A stretch of DNA of 64,000 bases. Origin: Promerops cafer (lineage: Eukaryota > Chordata > Aves > Passeriformes > Nectariniidae). The notes beneath the pieces are model-generated. The model saw only the letters and a list, made by a program, of their open reading frames with translations, was not told the DNA's origin and ran no database searches. A program made the position numbers and the translations under genes. The first letter of the stretch is position 1. Each line of letters starts with the position of its first letter. Positions 1 to 15,649 of the stretch are shown one piece after another. Location of the stretch: the NCBI GenBank assembly GCA_013398275.1, contig VZSE01013216.1, positions 3,186,337-3,250,336 on the forward strand, read 5' to 3'.

Positions 1-3000
1 ATGGAAGGCTGTGGCTTCCTCAGAAAACTGGGGTACAGGAGGCCATAAGCAATAGACTCTGAGTTACCACCTGCTTGCCTTTGAGGTGGGTAGAAGATGC
101 AACTTGTGTTGATTTCACTGATAGAGTGTGAAAGGGGAACTCCTGCCTGTATTTATGAGGATAAGGATTCAGGACTCCTTTTTTTTATTCCATCACTGAT
201 TTATTGCAGCAGACAGGTAATTAGATGTGCTTTCAAGAGGCGTTCTAAGATTAGTCCTATAAATAGTTAGTACATGAAAAGTTTTCTGATCTATTCTTGT
301 GTATCAGTAGTATTTATGATCAATGTGTTTTAAATGATTCTGTTCTGTTCTAGCTTTTGAGTGAATTTGCTGCTGGGAAATGGCTGATGCACATTTTGGA
401 AGCTGAAGAGCAACAGTATCTCAATACTGCATAAAGAGCTGGACTGAGATTTTTGTAAGTGAAGTATATTTTGCCCAGAAAGATGTTAAAGCAGTCTTGT
501 TTATTTTTACCACACACATTTTCCAGTAAAGATTTGCTGTTGGGAGACTCAGAGCACTCAAATATAAGCAAGCATTTTATGAAATTATTAAAAGCAAACT
601 CCATTGTCAATATACAGTTTATAATTTCCCTGTTATTGATTCATTTTTTCTTATACATCTTCCTTACCCCAATCACCTATTAGCTTTTTTGACTCAATTG
701 TGGTTTTTTTTCCCCTAGACTTGCCATTTCCAGCCTAATTTCCAAATTTCTGGTGCACTTCCTTGTAGTAGATTCCAGGGAGACAAAAGTAAAACATGAA
801 AGTAGGAGCAAAAAATGCAAACTGTTCCATTGCCCACCATTTGTAAGGTAAGACATAAGGAGCGACGACTGATGTACCAGCTTTTAACAGTAAGGTCGAG
901 CTCTTTGTTAGTGACCAACCTGTTGTAGGACAGGAATAAAAGATTAGGTAATGTGATATCTCTGTTGTATGTTATCTTTGTCTTGCATGTTAATCAGAGG
1001 AGATAATGATAGTAGATGTAGCAGGAAGACACATTTCCTGACATTGAGCTTAGACCCAGGGAGCCCAGATAGTCCCAAATGGAAAAGAGAGAGATGATTT
1101 ATACTGAATGTCCTTTTGAGGCTAAATAATTCTAGAGGCTTTTTATGTGTGAACTCCAAAACCATGATTTTATGGTATCCAACTTAAATAATATGTAACT
1201 AATATAAAGAAGCATGCTATTCTTAGAGAACAGAGCAGACCTGGAGTTACAGATTTAAATAGAAGGAAGAGAAGTGGGGAGTATATATTTTGATTCAGCT
1301 GTGTTTGAGAAGGGTTTGAAAAACTCTTGTTCCTGGAAACAATGAGATACAAACCTGTTTGCATAGTTGATCTCTGGCCAGAAAGGATTCTTGTCAAGTG
1401 AAATATTAACCATAAGGAATGCAGTTTCTTAGGGCAATGAGCTATTGGCTTCAAACCAACTTTAATTCAGAGCTAAGGTGACCATTTAAAAAACATATAT
1501 GCATCCAGAGGTCTGCATGGCTGCCAGACCAGAATAGGATTACCCTTTCTCTTAGCTATAGCTTACCTGTTTGTAATTGGTCTGGTTCTGTAGTGCTGAA
1601 AAGTAACTTCTAGCTTTTACTTTGGTTGTGTCATTGCTGCAGGCATGTGTTTATTTTATGAAAACTATAATAGCAGCTGGAAGCTCTATTAGTAATTCTA
1701 ATGTTTCAGGATAGAGGGAGAGCTCAAGGAATGTTTCCTCCCCAGAGTCTCTGCTGGGAGTGATAATCTTCCTAAGCAAGGTCAAATTTACATAGGATCC
1801 ATGTCACAGGAGGCATGAAAAGGGAAGCATGAAAAGCTCTGGTCCTGTTGAAGGTGACAGGTAAGAAGTCCCAAGCCCCATTCCTTTGCAGCATGATGTG
1901 CTAGTTCTGCTAGTGAATGCCAGGTTCAAGATGCACCCACTGAACCCACCAGGTAGTTGCTGTTCCAGGAAATGCTTTTTAGGTCCCAGGAGGCATTTAT
2001 GCTAAAATGGTAAAATACCAGTGGAACAACTCATATTTTCTGTCAACTCAGAAAGGGCTAAGCCTCTAAAGCATGATCCAGACCACAATGTTCATTGCTA
2101 AATTGTTCCCTCTTTGTTTTGTTCACAAAGTGCAAAGTATGACTTTCTGTCCGTGGGCTCTGATGGGCTCTGATGTGCTTTGCAGGTGTTCAATGTACAG
2201 CTGGAGGAGGCCCAAACATGTTGGAACTCATACCTGTGGGATAATTTAAAAAAACCCCAACTGTGTTCTCTGCAGAGTGAGTTTCTTTCTCTAAGTACTA
2301 TGCACTTCCCAATGACTTGGTGGCACTCTGGAGATACTAACAATAGGACTGATTTGCTCCTTTTTATGGAGGGCTTCAATCCACTTATACATTCTTGTAG
2401 ATTCCTTAGAATTAGAACCTTTTTGACTAGGAAGTTTTAGAGAAGGAAGATGAGAAGAGGTAAGCATTACATCCCAAATCCTACTCACTTGTGACACTGA
2501 AATGGGAATTTATTCACGGAAGGTGTATGACCTTAAAAGAAATAAGAAAGGCCTTATTAATAGCAATGTTAAAACTATCATAACTAGGAAGCTGGGTTAA
2601 TCCACTCAGAAGAAAAAGGTGGCTCCATTTGCTGTGCTTTTATTTTCTATTTTTCACAGGGTCATTCCAACATTCATTTCACATTGGGTGAGGTCGTAGT
2701 CACAGCAGAAAGAGCAAGAAAATACTTCCTCTAGAGTTTCTTCTCACATTAAGTGTTTGACTATAGCCTCAGAGAAGAACTGTTATGGGCAGTGTCCAGG
2801 AAGTGTCTCAGCTCTCATTAAACACAGATCATTAAACATACTGCACGACGAGTCATAGTGGCTGTCACATATACTTAGGCCACGCTGCTGCTGTTACCAC
2901 TATGCAAAAGGCAGGATGTTAAGTTTTAGTATCATTACAATCTTGTCCACAAAAAGATGCAAAAATTTAACCAAAGCAACCACTTTGCTTTCCCTAACTC

Positions 3001-6000
3001 CTCCTTTTATCTCATACCTGTTAATAATGACCCATGGAGGGATTTCACTCCTCAGCAAATAACTTGATCGGTGTTGACTATAGACAGAGTTGACTGAATA
3101 CTGTATTTGTGGGCTCATAGTTCATGTTGCTTTCAATGACAAGGAAACAAAGACTTATAAGGGGCTAATTCTTTGAAACACTAAGCATTTCTGACAAGGT
3201 GCTTTGAGTAGAAAATGGAAACCTTGCAGAACCTAACTGAGCAAACAATCCTTTAACAAGAGAAAAAAGAGAGAAAATACAGCCTTAGAGGGGATTTGTA
3301 AATGCCTTCATAACAGGAGGCACTACTGGACTCTTATAATGGCATCTAGAGTATACCACCATAAGATCATCTTTCTTATGGAGGTGTATGAAAAACAGCA
3401 CACCAAACTGCAATCTCTGCAGTCAGTGATTAAATTGCTGCTACGTCCATGAACAGAGTGGGTCCCAATGTGGTGGAGATCACTGCTACTATTTTTAGTC
3501 TGTATTTCAATAGCTTCAGATGTCTTAAGCATCTCATCCCTCTCACAGGGGATGTACTGTCAACTACTGTGTGTTTGCAGCTGGGATGCAGCCTAATTCC
3601 AGCCTTCTTCCAGTGTCCTTCTGGTAACACAAAGGCAGAGCATTTAGTAATCTGTGATCCAAGTACAACTGGTGGTTAAAGCTATTGCAGTATGCCAAGC
3701 AGAAAAAGAATAAATTGTCTGAAACAGGTACTAAATGCTTGAATTGACAATCTCCTTCCTTTAAAAAAATCCCAAAACAACCTAACCAAAACCAGAAAAA
3801 AACTTCACTGATTCCATGTTCTGCTTTTATGTAAGAAAACCCCCAGAGCAGAATAGAAAACCCACCCCCAAACAAACAAACAACACTTCACTCAATACCA
3901 CAATTCAGGTGACAAGGTGATAGATAAACTAACCAATTGGATTTTGACTCGCTGAGATCTATGTGATAACTCAGATCTTGTAACTGAGAGCACTAAATAT
4001 CTGTGAAATAAAATCTAAAAAAAAAGAAAATCTTAATTTTTAAGACAATCTGCCACCCCCAAATTTAAGGAAATTGTATCCTGTTGTTTTATCTTCATTA
4101 TGACAGAAGATAAACAGACCATTTTATTTGTGATCCAAATAGAAATACATTTTGGCATCTGTTCTATCCCAATAGTTGCTCTTGCTATGAACATGCTTAC
4201 ATTTTATTGCATTGGGCTATTTGCCACTTTATGTAAGCTACACCAGCTGCTCTTGCTCTTGCATGACAGATTACTGTATGCAGCACTCTGGTTTTTCCTA
4301 AAGCAGATAACACTTTGTAAAATCCGGATAACTACGTCTCTAGGAACTGATTGTAAGTTATATTAAAACTGTGATAACTGAGAACCGAAACAGCCCTGAA
4401 GAACTGTACTAAAAAGCTGCTACTTCAAGGGAAGATTGTGGTTATGGATAGCTGTTTTTTTACTAATGTATACTCTTACATTCTTTTACCTGCTATATTT
4501 TTTCTACTACTTGCTGTTTTTGCTTAAAGTTGGCACCCAACAAAGAAAAATATTAATAATAACCTTCTACACTGAGAAAATTTCTATTTTAATTTTTATT
4601 GCAATGCATACACTGAGATCACTTTAGATCTACATGAAAAACAAAGCCTCCAAATTTTCTTCATGGCATTTCTGTGACAGGTTTCATGCTCTTTTCCTGG
4701 CAACCTTCTGCCTCGGAAAGCAGCATTATGCAAATAAAAACTCAAATGGCAGCCACAGAAAGAAAATATAACACAATTTTTCTTGACATCTTGATAATAT
4801 AGGTAAGATCATGCTATCACAAAACTAAATCAAGTTCTTTTTCTCAGGTGTAAACTCTGCCTCAGCTACATTTTAAAACCAGATTTTCTATGATTTGGAT
4901 GCAACATGGCTGCAAAATCATATTAATTCCAAATTTAGAAAGGTCAAGCAGTAGTTGAACTTTGCTGGTTTTGATAGGTGTTGGTGATTAAAGTGCCCGT
5001 AAGTATAAGGTTGTGTGGGCACTGCTGCTGCAATAAAAAGTCTAAGTGTAATTGGTCTGAGGGTGTGGAGAGAAGCAGCAGGGGATGCTGGTAGGGACAG
5101 TAAAAGCTCAACAGGGTTACGGAAACCTGCCAAATCTCCATCCGCACTGCAGGGAGCTCCTGATGCTGCCAGGCACTAAGGAAAACAGATGGCTGTTGCC
5201 TTTAAAGCCAGTAACATTAATTTCTGTGCCTATTGTGTATTTTTGCTCCTTCCCCTCGATTTTCCAACCCCTGCAGTAGCTCCTGTAGCAGCCAGGCATT
5301 GGCAGACATGTTGGAAGGCAGCCACGGACGTGGGTGAGTTTCAGCTGAAGATGATGGTTGCTTTGTTTTGGATTTCCTTTTCCCCAAGCTGCTTCCACAA
5401 TCTGGCAAATGGGTGTCAGGATTAGAAATGGTGGGATTGGAGAACATGCCAGAAGCTATTACAGGGAAAGAAGCAGAGCTGTAGTAAATGTGGAGATGGA
5501 GCAGTGCCAGTAGGAGCATGGGCATGGGGGTTTGGATGCAATTAGCACAGCCAGCCAAACATACCCTAACATGGACACTTCACAGCTACATGCTGAATAA
5601 TCCTGTATTTTGTGCTTATTTTCAGTGGGGTATAGCTAAAACCTGTATATGGGGCCTTCTTTTTCCCCCTCAAAAACAGCAATAATGTGGACCTGGTAAG
5701 TCTGTAGCAGCTTGAAGTGATTTCAGAGAATGCTCTAAATCAAATCTCTGTATCTAAAAGAGAAGAGCATGAGATGGAAAAAATTAATAAGTTTGCTCGC
5801 ACTGGATTTCAGCTATTCTGAGTGACTGAAAGAGTTTGGGGTTTTTTCCTTAGCTTTCTGAAACTTCTAATGCATTTGTATGCTGCTGTGAAGACTAACA
5901 AAATACCAGTTTGAAGGAAGACAAAAATGTATAGGATGCTGAATTTTAATTTTAGAATATCATTAAGAGAGCTCAAAGAAAGACACAGGCTTGAGCTGAG

Positions 6001-9000
6001 TTAGGAATTCAATGAAATATATGCATAGGTTGACATGCAGAGTAATCATGGCATATAACTGACTTGTCACCTACTCTAGGGGAAAGATTCTGCCCTTGTG
6101 CGGGTTTCTGACTGTTGATCTCAACCAATGAGTGTTTAGTGCTTTTAACAGATGTTTCTGGTTTAGGCCAATGAAAGCTAATGGAAGCTTTTTCTAGTCT
6201 CTGAGGAAAGAGTGCCAGCCCAATCAAACAAGCAAATTTGGAGCTTGGCATCTGAATTGAATAGCAAAACCAGATAATTTCCTCTTCCAAAAGCTGTGTT
6301 CCATCATTATTCTATGATGCTCTAAAAATTTCATAATTAGTACTGACTTGTTGTTTTCGCCATCTCCTGCATTTAATCATTTAGCCACTATTGCTGTCTA
6401 CTAAAAAAGCCACTAAAGCCACTTACTCAAAAGGCCTATCTGGCTTGTCCAAAATAGAACACAATTCCCAAACCAGCAAAATATGATGCATACAGCTGCC
6501 CCAGCTATGTAATTGTAGCAAATATTTCTAGATGCACAGCCACAAAACAAACTCAATAGAGGCATCTAAGTATTTGACAGGCATGTATTTCCAATTTATA
6601 TTCTTTTATATTTTTCTGGGGTGGCACAGTTTATCACCATTCTTTTTCTTGTCTCTGGTTTATGAACTCCACATGGGAAAGCTAAATATAGCATAGAATA
6701 GCCATAGTGCATTAAATCACAAAAATTAAAAAAAAAAACATTAATAACTCCTATTGAAACGGTAATTATGACTCAATGGTAACGTACTTAAGAGCTACAG
6801 ATCGGTACTTTTTCTTAATGCTATAGAACATGCTCCATCCAACTACCAATAAGTATATACAAATAGATGATTAAAACACCTGAATATATGCATATAATCT
6901 ACATAGAACTGAAATTATCATTTGGCAAAAAACCAACCTTTCTCAAGAAAGGCTGTAGTATAGGTACAGATCATTAATTTATGGCTTCCATTTAGGGATG
7001 GTCTGTGATTAAAGCACTGTATTATTTCTTTGCTTTCAGTCACAAGTAACCGTGTCTCCCTTGCAGTCTTTGAATCTGCAAGTAGCTGAAGAATCTGGTG
7101 CAGAGTGCAGAACATGAATGAACACTTGAAAATGAGTGGCAAGAATTTTCTTGGCTCATTAATATTAACACATTGTGGAATTAGAAAGAAGATAAGTATT
7201 GCTTTATTACCTTCTGTTCTCAACACTCTTAGAATTTTACTTTTTATGTGCTGTATATACAGGCTTTATTCCCCTGCAAAAAGAAATGACATTTTCTCCA
7301 AGCCCTTAACTTAAAAGCTGGCACAGTGGTATGTGTGATAAGAGATACTGGACCTCTGGAAATGTATCTAGTTCCCTGTTGTGAGGCTGTTGTTTCTTGC
7401 ATCTCTCCAAGTATGTATTTTAGGAAATGTACTCATGAATTTAGTCCCCATTTTCTGTGAGGCTGTTGATACCTACAAATTTTTTTGGTGGGGTGGGATG
7501 GCAACCTTGTTTATAACTACTATGCTATTGCAGTACTTGGTGCTGTTTTGGTTCAAGAACATCATTGTTTGTCTGTGGGACTACTCTTTTAGTCTTGAGT
7601 GTCTATGAATTAAATGATTCATTGAGGGTCATAAATTCTGGTGAGAAGTGCTGTGTAATGCCCTTACACAAAGGTGCAGCATTACTAGCTGGATGGACAG
7701 GTAGGCATAAGAAATTTGGAAACTCTGAAATGGGGTGAAGGGTTTTTTTCTTTCCTGTAGTACTTAGAGAGTGCCTAGAGAGTGCAAAGTGCCCCAAGTC
7801 ATGTATCTTTAATCCAGTATCTGAGGAAGATGCAAAACCTCACAGTGGTGGGTTTAAAGGTTTGAGGGAAATTAACTTTACCAGTCTGAAAATGTGGAAT
7901 AAGTTACTTGACTCCATCCTAAAGAGGGAGCTGAGGGACCTGTGTGTTTTCTCACTGGTTTGACTATGGGATGGGAAAATTTTCTCACAGCTGGGGGATT
8001 TAGTAATCTTCTGGCAGCAGGCTTTGAACTGAAAATACACCCTACTATCAGAGCTAGGTTCCTCAGGCCCTAATATGGGATTATGGTGATAACTGCATGG
8101 TTTAATAAAATGTTGTAGTTGGGATTTGAGCAGGAGCTGTTCAGATCATGCCAGCATAAGCACTGGACACAAAAGCAGGACACGTAAACTCTCAGCCCTG
8201 CTTAGGGCAGAAGGTAACAGGCCAGTAAACAGGCAATGCTTCTAACAGATGCTGAGGTTATAAGAATTAAGGTTATAAGATGTTTAAAACCAGATTTTTA
8301 CAAAAGCTGACATAGTAAAATCTTGTGGTTTTATATAGGCAGCATGACATATATTAATGCTGCACTTTGTGCAGGCACCAAGATCTAAATCAGTTTCAGA
8401 GGAAGGAAGAAAGAAATCAAATGTTTAATCGAGGCACTGTTCAAATTCACAATGTGTGTGAAGGTGGAAAGCCTGTGTGAACATACTTCTAGAGGCAGTG
8501 AGTGAAATCCTGCACTGATCATTTCAGGACAAGAGAAGTCCTAAACCATCCAGTAAATCTGCCAAGGTTCTTTCCCTTCATTTCCCGTTCAGAGCTAGAA
8601 ATGGCGGAGAGAAATGTATCACATGTGGTTTACTCTTGTTGATCACATTGTGGTATCTGGGTTCTCAGAAAGCCCTAAAAGCTTTTACTTGTTCCAGTCT
8701 CAAAGGAAACCTTCAAACTGTGACATTTTCAGTGAGAAATGAGTTCACACAATGTAATGGGACTGCTTTCATCACCTGAGCCTCCTTCCTGAATTGCAGC
8801 TTGCTTCTCACTTTGACTCAGATACCCAGCAGTCCCTACTCCTGGGGTCAGCTGGAGAGTTTTCAAAATAATGGGCTAAAATCCAAGAATGTACCAAAAG
8901 CTTCCCTGTCACCAAATGCTCCTGAACTCATTTCAAACATTACTTGGCAATGATTCTTCTTACATGTTGGAAAAGTCTTACAGCTACAATGGGAAGCTGA

Positions 9001-12000
9001 TAGTGTCCTGCAAATATGTCCCTCTTAAGGTTTAGTGCATGTTTGTTATTAAAAATGTTATTAAAAAAACAAATTCAGAGCGATACCAGGAAACCTTTCT
9101 TCCATGCCACTCTGAAAGGCTTGCTTGTGTAATATAATCAAACCATTAGGACTTGCTTCTTCCTGAGAAAAATACAGCAAAAGGGCTAAAGTCATTGTGT
9201 GTATACAGGACTCCATAAGAATTTCATCTGGATATCTATTGGGATAGCTCATCCTCGCTGCCTACATCTACAATGTGTAGCACGGTTGTTCTAACCCATG
9301 CAGTGGACACTGCATAACTGTAAAACTGTATAACCTACAATGGTTATACACTCTTAAAATATTTTTGTTTCATAAAAAAAGAAGATTAATTGCTGTTGCA
9401 GAACATATCTTACATTGAATTTATCTATCTTGTTACCTAATATTTAAGCATTGTTTAAATTGGTCCTGCAATGGAGTTTAGCGACTGTATGTGGCTGATG
9501 TGGAATATCTGGTCAGAAGGAATCAGGATAACCTTTCACTTTATTATAGCTTTGAATTTCCATATAATTATATGAAAAAATTCTTAAGGTATTTATAGAT
9601 TTACAATTGGCCTAATTAGTTTTTGAAACCCCAGTGACAGGGAAATGTCATGTGGTTTAATGTTTGTTTTTCAATCAGCCAACTAACCAGAAACCTCTAT
9701 GTATTTTCAGTGTGACAGAACTTGGACCACAGTCTCAGCTTCTGAGTCCTTGTGCTTCAGGTTGGGATGTATGCACATGGACACCCAGAAATACTATGAA
9801 GAAATTAAATAAGCTTATTCAGTAATAAATTAGCATTTCTGGTTTTGGCTGGCTTTTAAGTTTGCATCTGCAAACAGCTGAAGATAAAAGGCTGACTTCT
9901 GTATTTGTGAATCTAATTTTACATCTCATTCTTCAAATAGCACAAGTATTTAAAATTTTTGCTAATTATCAGGACATCTTCCTTCATTAAGCTGTTCCAA
10001 GAGCATTCAGGAAACCTTACAAAGTCATGATCATACCTATTTTCTGGGATGTTCTTCTTCTTTCGGTATAAATCTCACATTTAAATTCTGAAATAAGACA
10101 TACTGGCAAATTCTGTTCAAAGAATTCATTGCCTTTGTGGCATCGACCTGCTTTTAATTTAGAATGTGTTCCTATTGTTTCCTTTTTTTCAGCATTAATG
10201 GACAAGAGGACCTTGTGGATTTTTGCAATGATTTGCAAAAACACCCTGAAACAACCTTTACTGAGACTATGTTTTGTATTAGTTGAAATTATATTTGTGA
10301 GGGTTTGGTAACACAAAATTAAGTGATACTCATCAGATAGGTATTGTTGACTGGCAAACTGGTGGAAAGTGAAGAAAGAGGATGAGGAGTGTGTAGGTAA
10401 GGATACTACTCTGTAGTAGCTAGCTGACTGTGATTTCAGAGAGAATAAATCTAATTTTTTCTGAGGAGACTCCCTGAATTTGCACCTGGAGTTCCTAGAA
10501 GTAAGGGTGTTTTCAGTCTGAAATGATGAAAATTTGAATGGAGTTCCAAGTTTTTCTATACGTTTTTGTGAATGGTAGGTTTCCAGAAACCATTGTAACA
10601 ATCAAGGAAATGATAGAAATACTACTAGTAGTGAAGCTCTGCATGAGTTGTCGATTTTAGCAGGGTTCAGAGTTTCAAGAAAATCGAGTAACTGATAGAT
10701 GGGTCACACCCCTGGTTGGCCTTAGGGCCAGCTGCCACTCTGCATACATGAATGCACATGAGTCATCTCAATGCTTCGGGGAGGAGGTGGCCCCATGGGT
10801 TAGGGTAACATGACAGCTTGTTGGAAATTAGAGCAGAGAGAGGGGCCCTGCAGAAGTTGATAAGCAGAACAGGTGGCAGAAAGTAAGGGGTAATCACACA
10901 TTTTAAATTAAAAAGGAAAAAAAATCTCTGGGGGCTGTATGGCCCCAAAATCTTCAGCTAGGTCTAGGAGACCTTCTGTAAGATTCAATGCATCAGTCAC
11001 CTAGCAGGCATACTTTGGCAGGCTGCTCTGCCCCCCAAAAACCTATTCCCTTAGTCTTCTGTACAGGATTTATATGCTTCACTGAATGTCCACCTGCTGC
11101 ATGTGTATGTCAACAGCCAGCTCCTGAAGAGCCATTGCAGGGCAATGGGGTTTTGGTGTTGTTTTGTCTTTGGGATAGACTTTTGGGATATATGCTGCAA
11201 TTCCTTGGCTGCATACAAGGCGTAATGAGAAACAGTTGAGAAATTATCTGAATAGTCTTGCTGCTTCTAGTAATAAGGAGTTAAAGGATGCAGGTCCTCA
11301 ACTGCATGATGCACTACTCTCAGATCTTTTCAATACTGTCTTTTAAACTTTTGTTACTAGAAGTCCAAACTGGCCTGGTGAAACAGATTCATGCCCTATG
11401 CTGTCAGCGTAGAAGTGATACTGAGAGCACAGGGAAGTCTAGAAAACAGCAAGATTTTTATTTCTTAAGAGCTAATCATTTGTATAAGGAAAAAGAATGG
11501 AAAATACATGAATGCAAAATACTTGTTTTCTGGTATTTTAAGAATCTCTCCAGGTCTCATCAACAGGGTCTCAGTGTGGTAAGACTTCCTTATTTCAGAG
11601 AAGATTTTATCTTTGCATGTAATATATACAGCTGCTAAATAAAAAGGCAAACAAAGGAATTTGTCAAAAGCCTTGATTTCACTTGTAGTACTCCTCTTTC
11701 CTTGATTCCAGTTTGCCACTGCTTCAGTGGTGCTCTGTGTTCATGGCTTATGTGAACAGTTGTAAGAATCTTCTTTGTACATTTCCATTTTTCTTAATTT
11801 TTTCACCATTGTCACCTTCCCACTTGCTGTTCACAGTGACTGACCATTCACCTTTTGAAATATTGCTGGCATTCTTACTCTCCTAGTCACTCTCTGCTTC
11901 TGAGCACCCAGGCCCAAAAAGCCAAGGCTGTGTGGCAGGTGGGCAAGTGCTTCTTGTGCAAATACATTCATTTGCATTTGAATGTTCCATTTGCATACAA

Positions 12001-15000
12001 ATGCTTTCATTCATAGGAATAAAAAGATTCTCTCCATGTGCACCATTTGTGCAAAGAAAAATTAGATTCATGAAACTACTCAGAAAAGTAGGGGAGAGAT
12101 TAGGTCTCCTGCCATTTTCACTTTGGTACTATGTTTACAATCTGATAATATATGTCTGAGAAGAACCAAAATTCAAATTTCAAGTACTGTTGATTTTTAA
12201 ACTTTTTACTGCACAAGACTGCTGCTGGCTTTCCATGGTGTGCAGACAGAGCCAGATGGTGTAGATCTAAAGTGGTCTCAATTCTAACTGGGACCACAAG
12301 GAAGAACCATAGCATAAATGAAACAATTATTATAGAGATGAAGAAGGTAAAATACAATTTCTCCTCAGAATTGCTGATATTGAGCAGAAACTCTGAAAGT
12401 CTTTTATTCTTAAATTTTTTAGATCTGTAGTAGATAAATTTGTACTTAAGTCTGTGGTTTTTTAATACCCTTTACTTGAGGTCATCACTAGCATAGGCAG
12501 ACCTGCTTCTTAACTTGGCTCACAATTCAGATCACTTTTCTATCAGGAATTACCAGTCAAATGCAAAGTGTATCAGAAAGCCTAAATATTACTATGTATC
12601 TAAATAATTTGAGTGGTGCCATCAGCAACTAAACGGTCATCATAAGAGATAAGGTCAGCCAATGCTTGAAAACAGACTACTGGCAACACTTTTAAAAATA
12701 ATTTTTACTTTTTTGACTTGAATTTAAGTGGGATGGGAGGAACTGTTGGAAGAGCATACTTGTTTCAATTTAGAAATTTTCCTTTATGTAGTAGATGTTG
12801 AGCTGACCAAGAATGTCTTTTAAAAATTTTCTAATATGACGGCTATTAATCTTTGTGATAAGAAAACCCAGAGCCTGTAATCTTCCACCAGAAACTTCTC
12901 TCTGGACACTGAAATGCTTCTTTTTACGTTCTGGTAGTCATGGCTCTGCTCGGATCAAAATAATCTGTAGAAAATTTTGAGGTAAGAAGAGGTGGTTATA
13001 GTGTTTCTTAAGAAATTTCATCCCAAACCCATGATTTTGTTCCAATCGTTTAGGAGATTAAATAGGTTAATGGAAAGGATCTGTAACTCTGTAGTACTTG
13101 TTTATTTCTGTCATGCAGCACTTAAGACATTCAATTACAGTCCTAGGTGCACAGTGAAAGACTGGGGCTGAAGATGCAGATACTGCAAGGTTTATTACTT
13201 GGCTTCCTGTTTTGCAGTGTGTAATGATGTGGTATGGAAACTACTGGTTCAGTGCTTGTGGGGGTTTTAGAGTAGCTGGTGCAGTACAGTAAGAATGACC
13301 AAAGCTATGAAACAGTTGCTTCTTTTACATATCTTATAACCTAGAAACTGACCATCAGGAGGGTGAGTACAGGGGAGGTATTTGGCAGAGGTGATGTTGG
13401 CTAGCAGTCTACTGCTGCTTGTGGTGAAGAGAGAGCCAACAGCTCATCAGGTGGGGAGTAATGTGGTGAGACTGTCCTACAATCCAGTTAACTTAAAAAA
13501 TTTTCTGAAGTTAATATTTGCAGTGGCCTAAAGTAGAAGCAGGCATGGAAAAAGTTCAATTCTTCTTGTGCCTTGCACCTTCTCAGAGGCACCTCATAGC
13601 AGCATAGAGGAGCTCTAACACTTTATAAATCCAACACATTAACCAGATAATTTATACTCATTACAGTCAATATGTGTTTCAAAAATCCAAGAAAAGAATA
13701 GGATGGGGTTATTCCTGGCCAGTGTTTGGAAAGATAAAAAAGAAATAACAGGAAGGTGTTTCACAGCTTTTTCAGAACCACAACTCAAAGGAATCATTAT
13801 AAAGTGAAGAAGTAAAGGCCGGTGTCGCCGCCTTGCACAGAAGGATCTAAAAACTTTTTGTATTTTCTATCTCTGATTTCATTACTCCTAATAACTCGTT
13901 TCCTGATGGAAGGTAAAGAGGCACCTGAAATACATATTTGAGTCCTTTTAGTTAAACCTTAATCTCTTTGTCATAGCGGGTTTTTTTCTTCTGTAGTTTC
14001 ATTCATCTGCTCTACTGGAACTTTCAGTCGCATAGTGTTAAAATATGGCTGTTCTAAGCTAATATGCATTAACTTTTTAAAACCTGTTTTATACATAACC
14101 TATTGTATTAATATAAAACGTTAAGGCCATTTTTTCGTTTCCTGGGAATGGCCCATTACATTGTGAGCAATCTACTCTTGCTTTTTTAGAAAAGACTTTG
14201 AACTCAATACAAAAGGAAAATATAATCATGTACAACTATAAAGACTGCTTTTTTCCCTTTTGTGCAGAGTAACAGAGGTGGATGAGTAGCATGGTAATGA
14301 AGAGATGGACTGTCTTTATTAGCAGGCTCGGTGAAAGGGTTCTTTTCAGAACTTCAACTTTTCTTATCTTCTTAGTTTTCATGACGTCTATTCGGACTCT
14401 TTCCTTTCTTGACTTTCTTTTAAATATGTCTAACAGACTAGCAAAGCCAAGCCAGTTCATCCTTCCTTCCAAAGAAAGCTAGAGACAAAGTCTAGCGGTT
14501 TAGATGCTTCCATTAAAGTTTTTCATATATTTAGAGAAATATTGCTGTTTGCATTACTTAAGAAATAGTCATGTGTATTGATGTCTCACAGTCATTCTTT
14601 ATTTCTCTAAAAACAAACACAACAAACACTTGCAATGATGTTTTTATACTGTCGTTAAAGGAGGCTAATGATATAGGAAGCTTCTCTGAGTAACAAAATA
14701 GAACTAGAAATACCACTTAACCCTCTGTCCTAGAAATTGGTTAATATAGTAGATTTGTAGAGGACTATTTGATGATCTCTCACCCTCTTCTACAATGTGC
14801 TCCACAACCCTTTTTGATTTTTCTCTGCTCCTCCTTTATGCTCCCTATTTTTCTGCTGTTCCTCCCACTCTTTCTGCTTCAGTATTCTTTGTTATATAGA
14901 CAGTTCACTTTTAATCTTGCTCAGTTAAGGAATTCCACTACAATGAAAGGTAATTGCCATGTGATTGCAAAAAAATTCAATCTGGGTGGTACAACCATCA

Positions 15001-15649
15001 GATGAAAAACTATGTTCCCTTCTGCCATTCTGGTGCAGAGGAAATATCTCATCATCACTGTGTTGAGCTCTGAGGAAGGAACCTCAAGAATAACAACCAA
15101 GAAACAGGAAGCATTATTTATTATCTGAGGCTGGAAAACTGAAACTGTAGTTTGTTGACTGGTATTTGCCTGTAATAGTACTATAAAGAATATTACAGTC
15201 CCCTGTGAAGGACATTTATTGTTGCATTGCTTAATGTATCAGTCCAATAGTGTTGCTGTTTAGCCTGTGTATCTTCAGTGCACTAAGCTGTTAATAGATC
15301 TTGGTTTTGAAAGGATGTGGCTTTTACACAAAGATTGCATAGCAAAATCAAAGTATAAATAAATTATGAACTGTGTAGACTGAAGGATACAAATAATGTC
15401 ATAGCAAAGTTGACTCTGGCTAGATCTCTTGTTATGAGCAGCTCAGAATAATGAATAGGTTTTGTTCAATAGATGATGTGTTCCAATGAAACTAAGTGCC
15501 TGCTTTGTGAAAGATTTACAAGGCACTTATCTTCAATATACAGAAATAGCTTGAAAATGTGATTTAAGGCTTTTGTTGTAACAGGTGAAAAAAGTAAAAA
15601 TTTGTAGAACTGTGAATCACTAAGAGGCATTTTGATATGAGACATCTAG
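1..15649. other. AT-rich 5' intergenic flank, distal part
   Basis: I see no supportable gene here. Open frames are short, overlap on both strands and show no recognisable family. One exception in length is a 194-codon minus-strand frame at 10017-10601, treated as a finding because no domain or homology can be recognised. No PDK1 exon, which amniote synteny would place upstream of RAPGEF4, could be recognised. Only trivial local duplications are visible, such as a doubled GGGCTCTGATG near 2155-2180. The base composition is uniformly AT-rich, typical of avian intergenic DNA on larger chromosomes. Confidence 0.6.
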
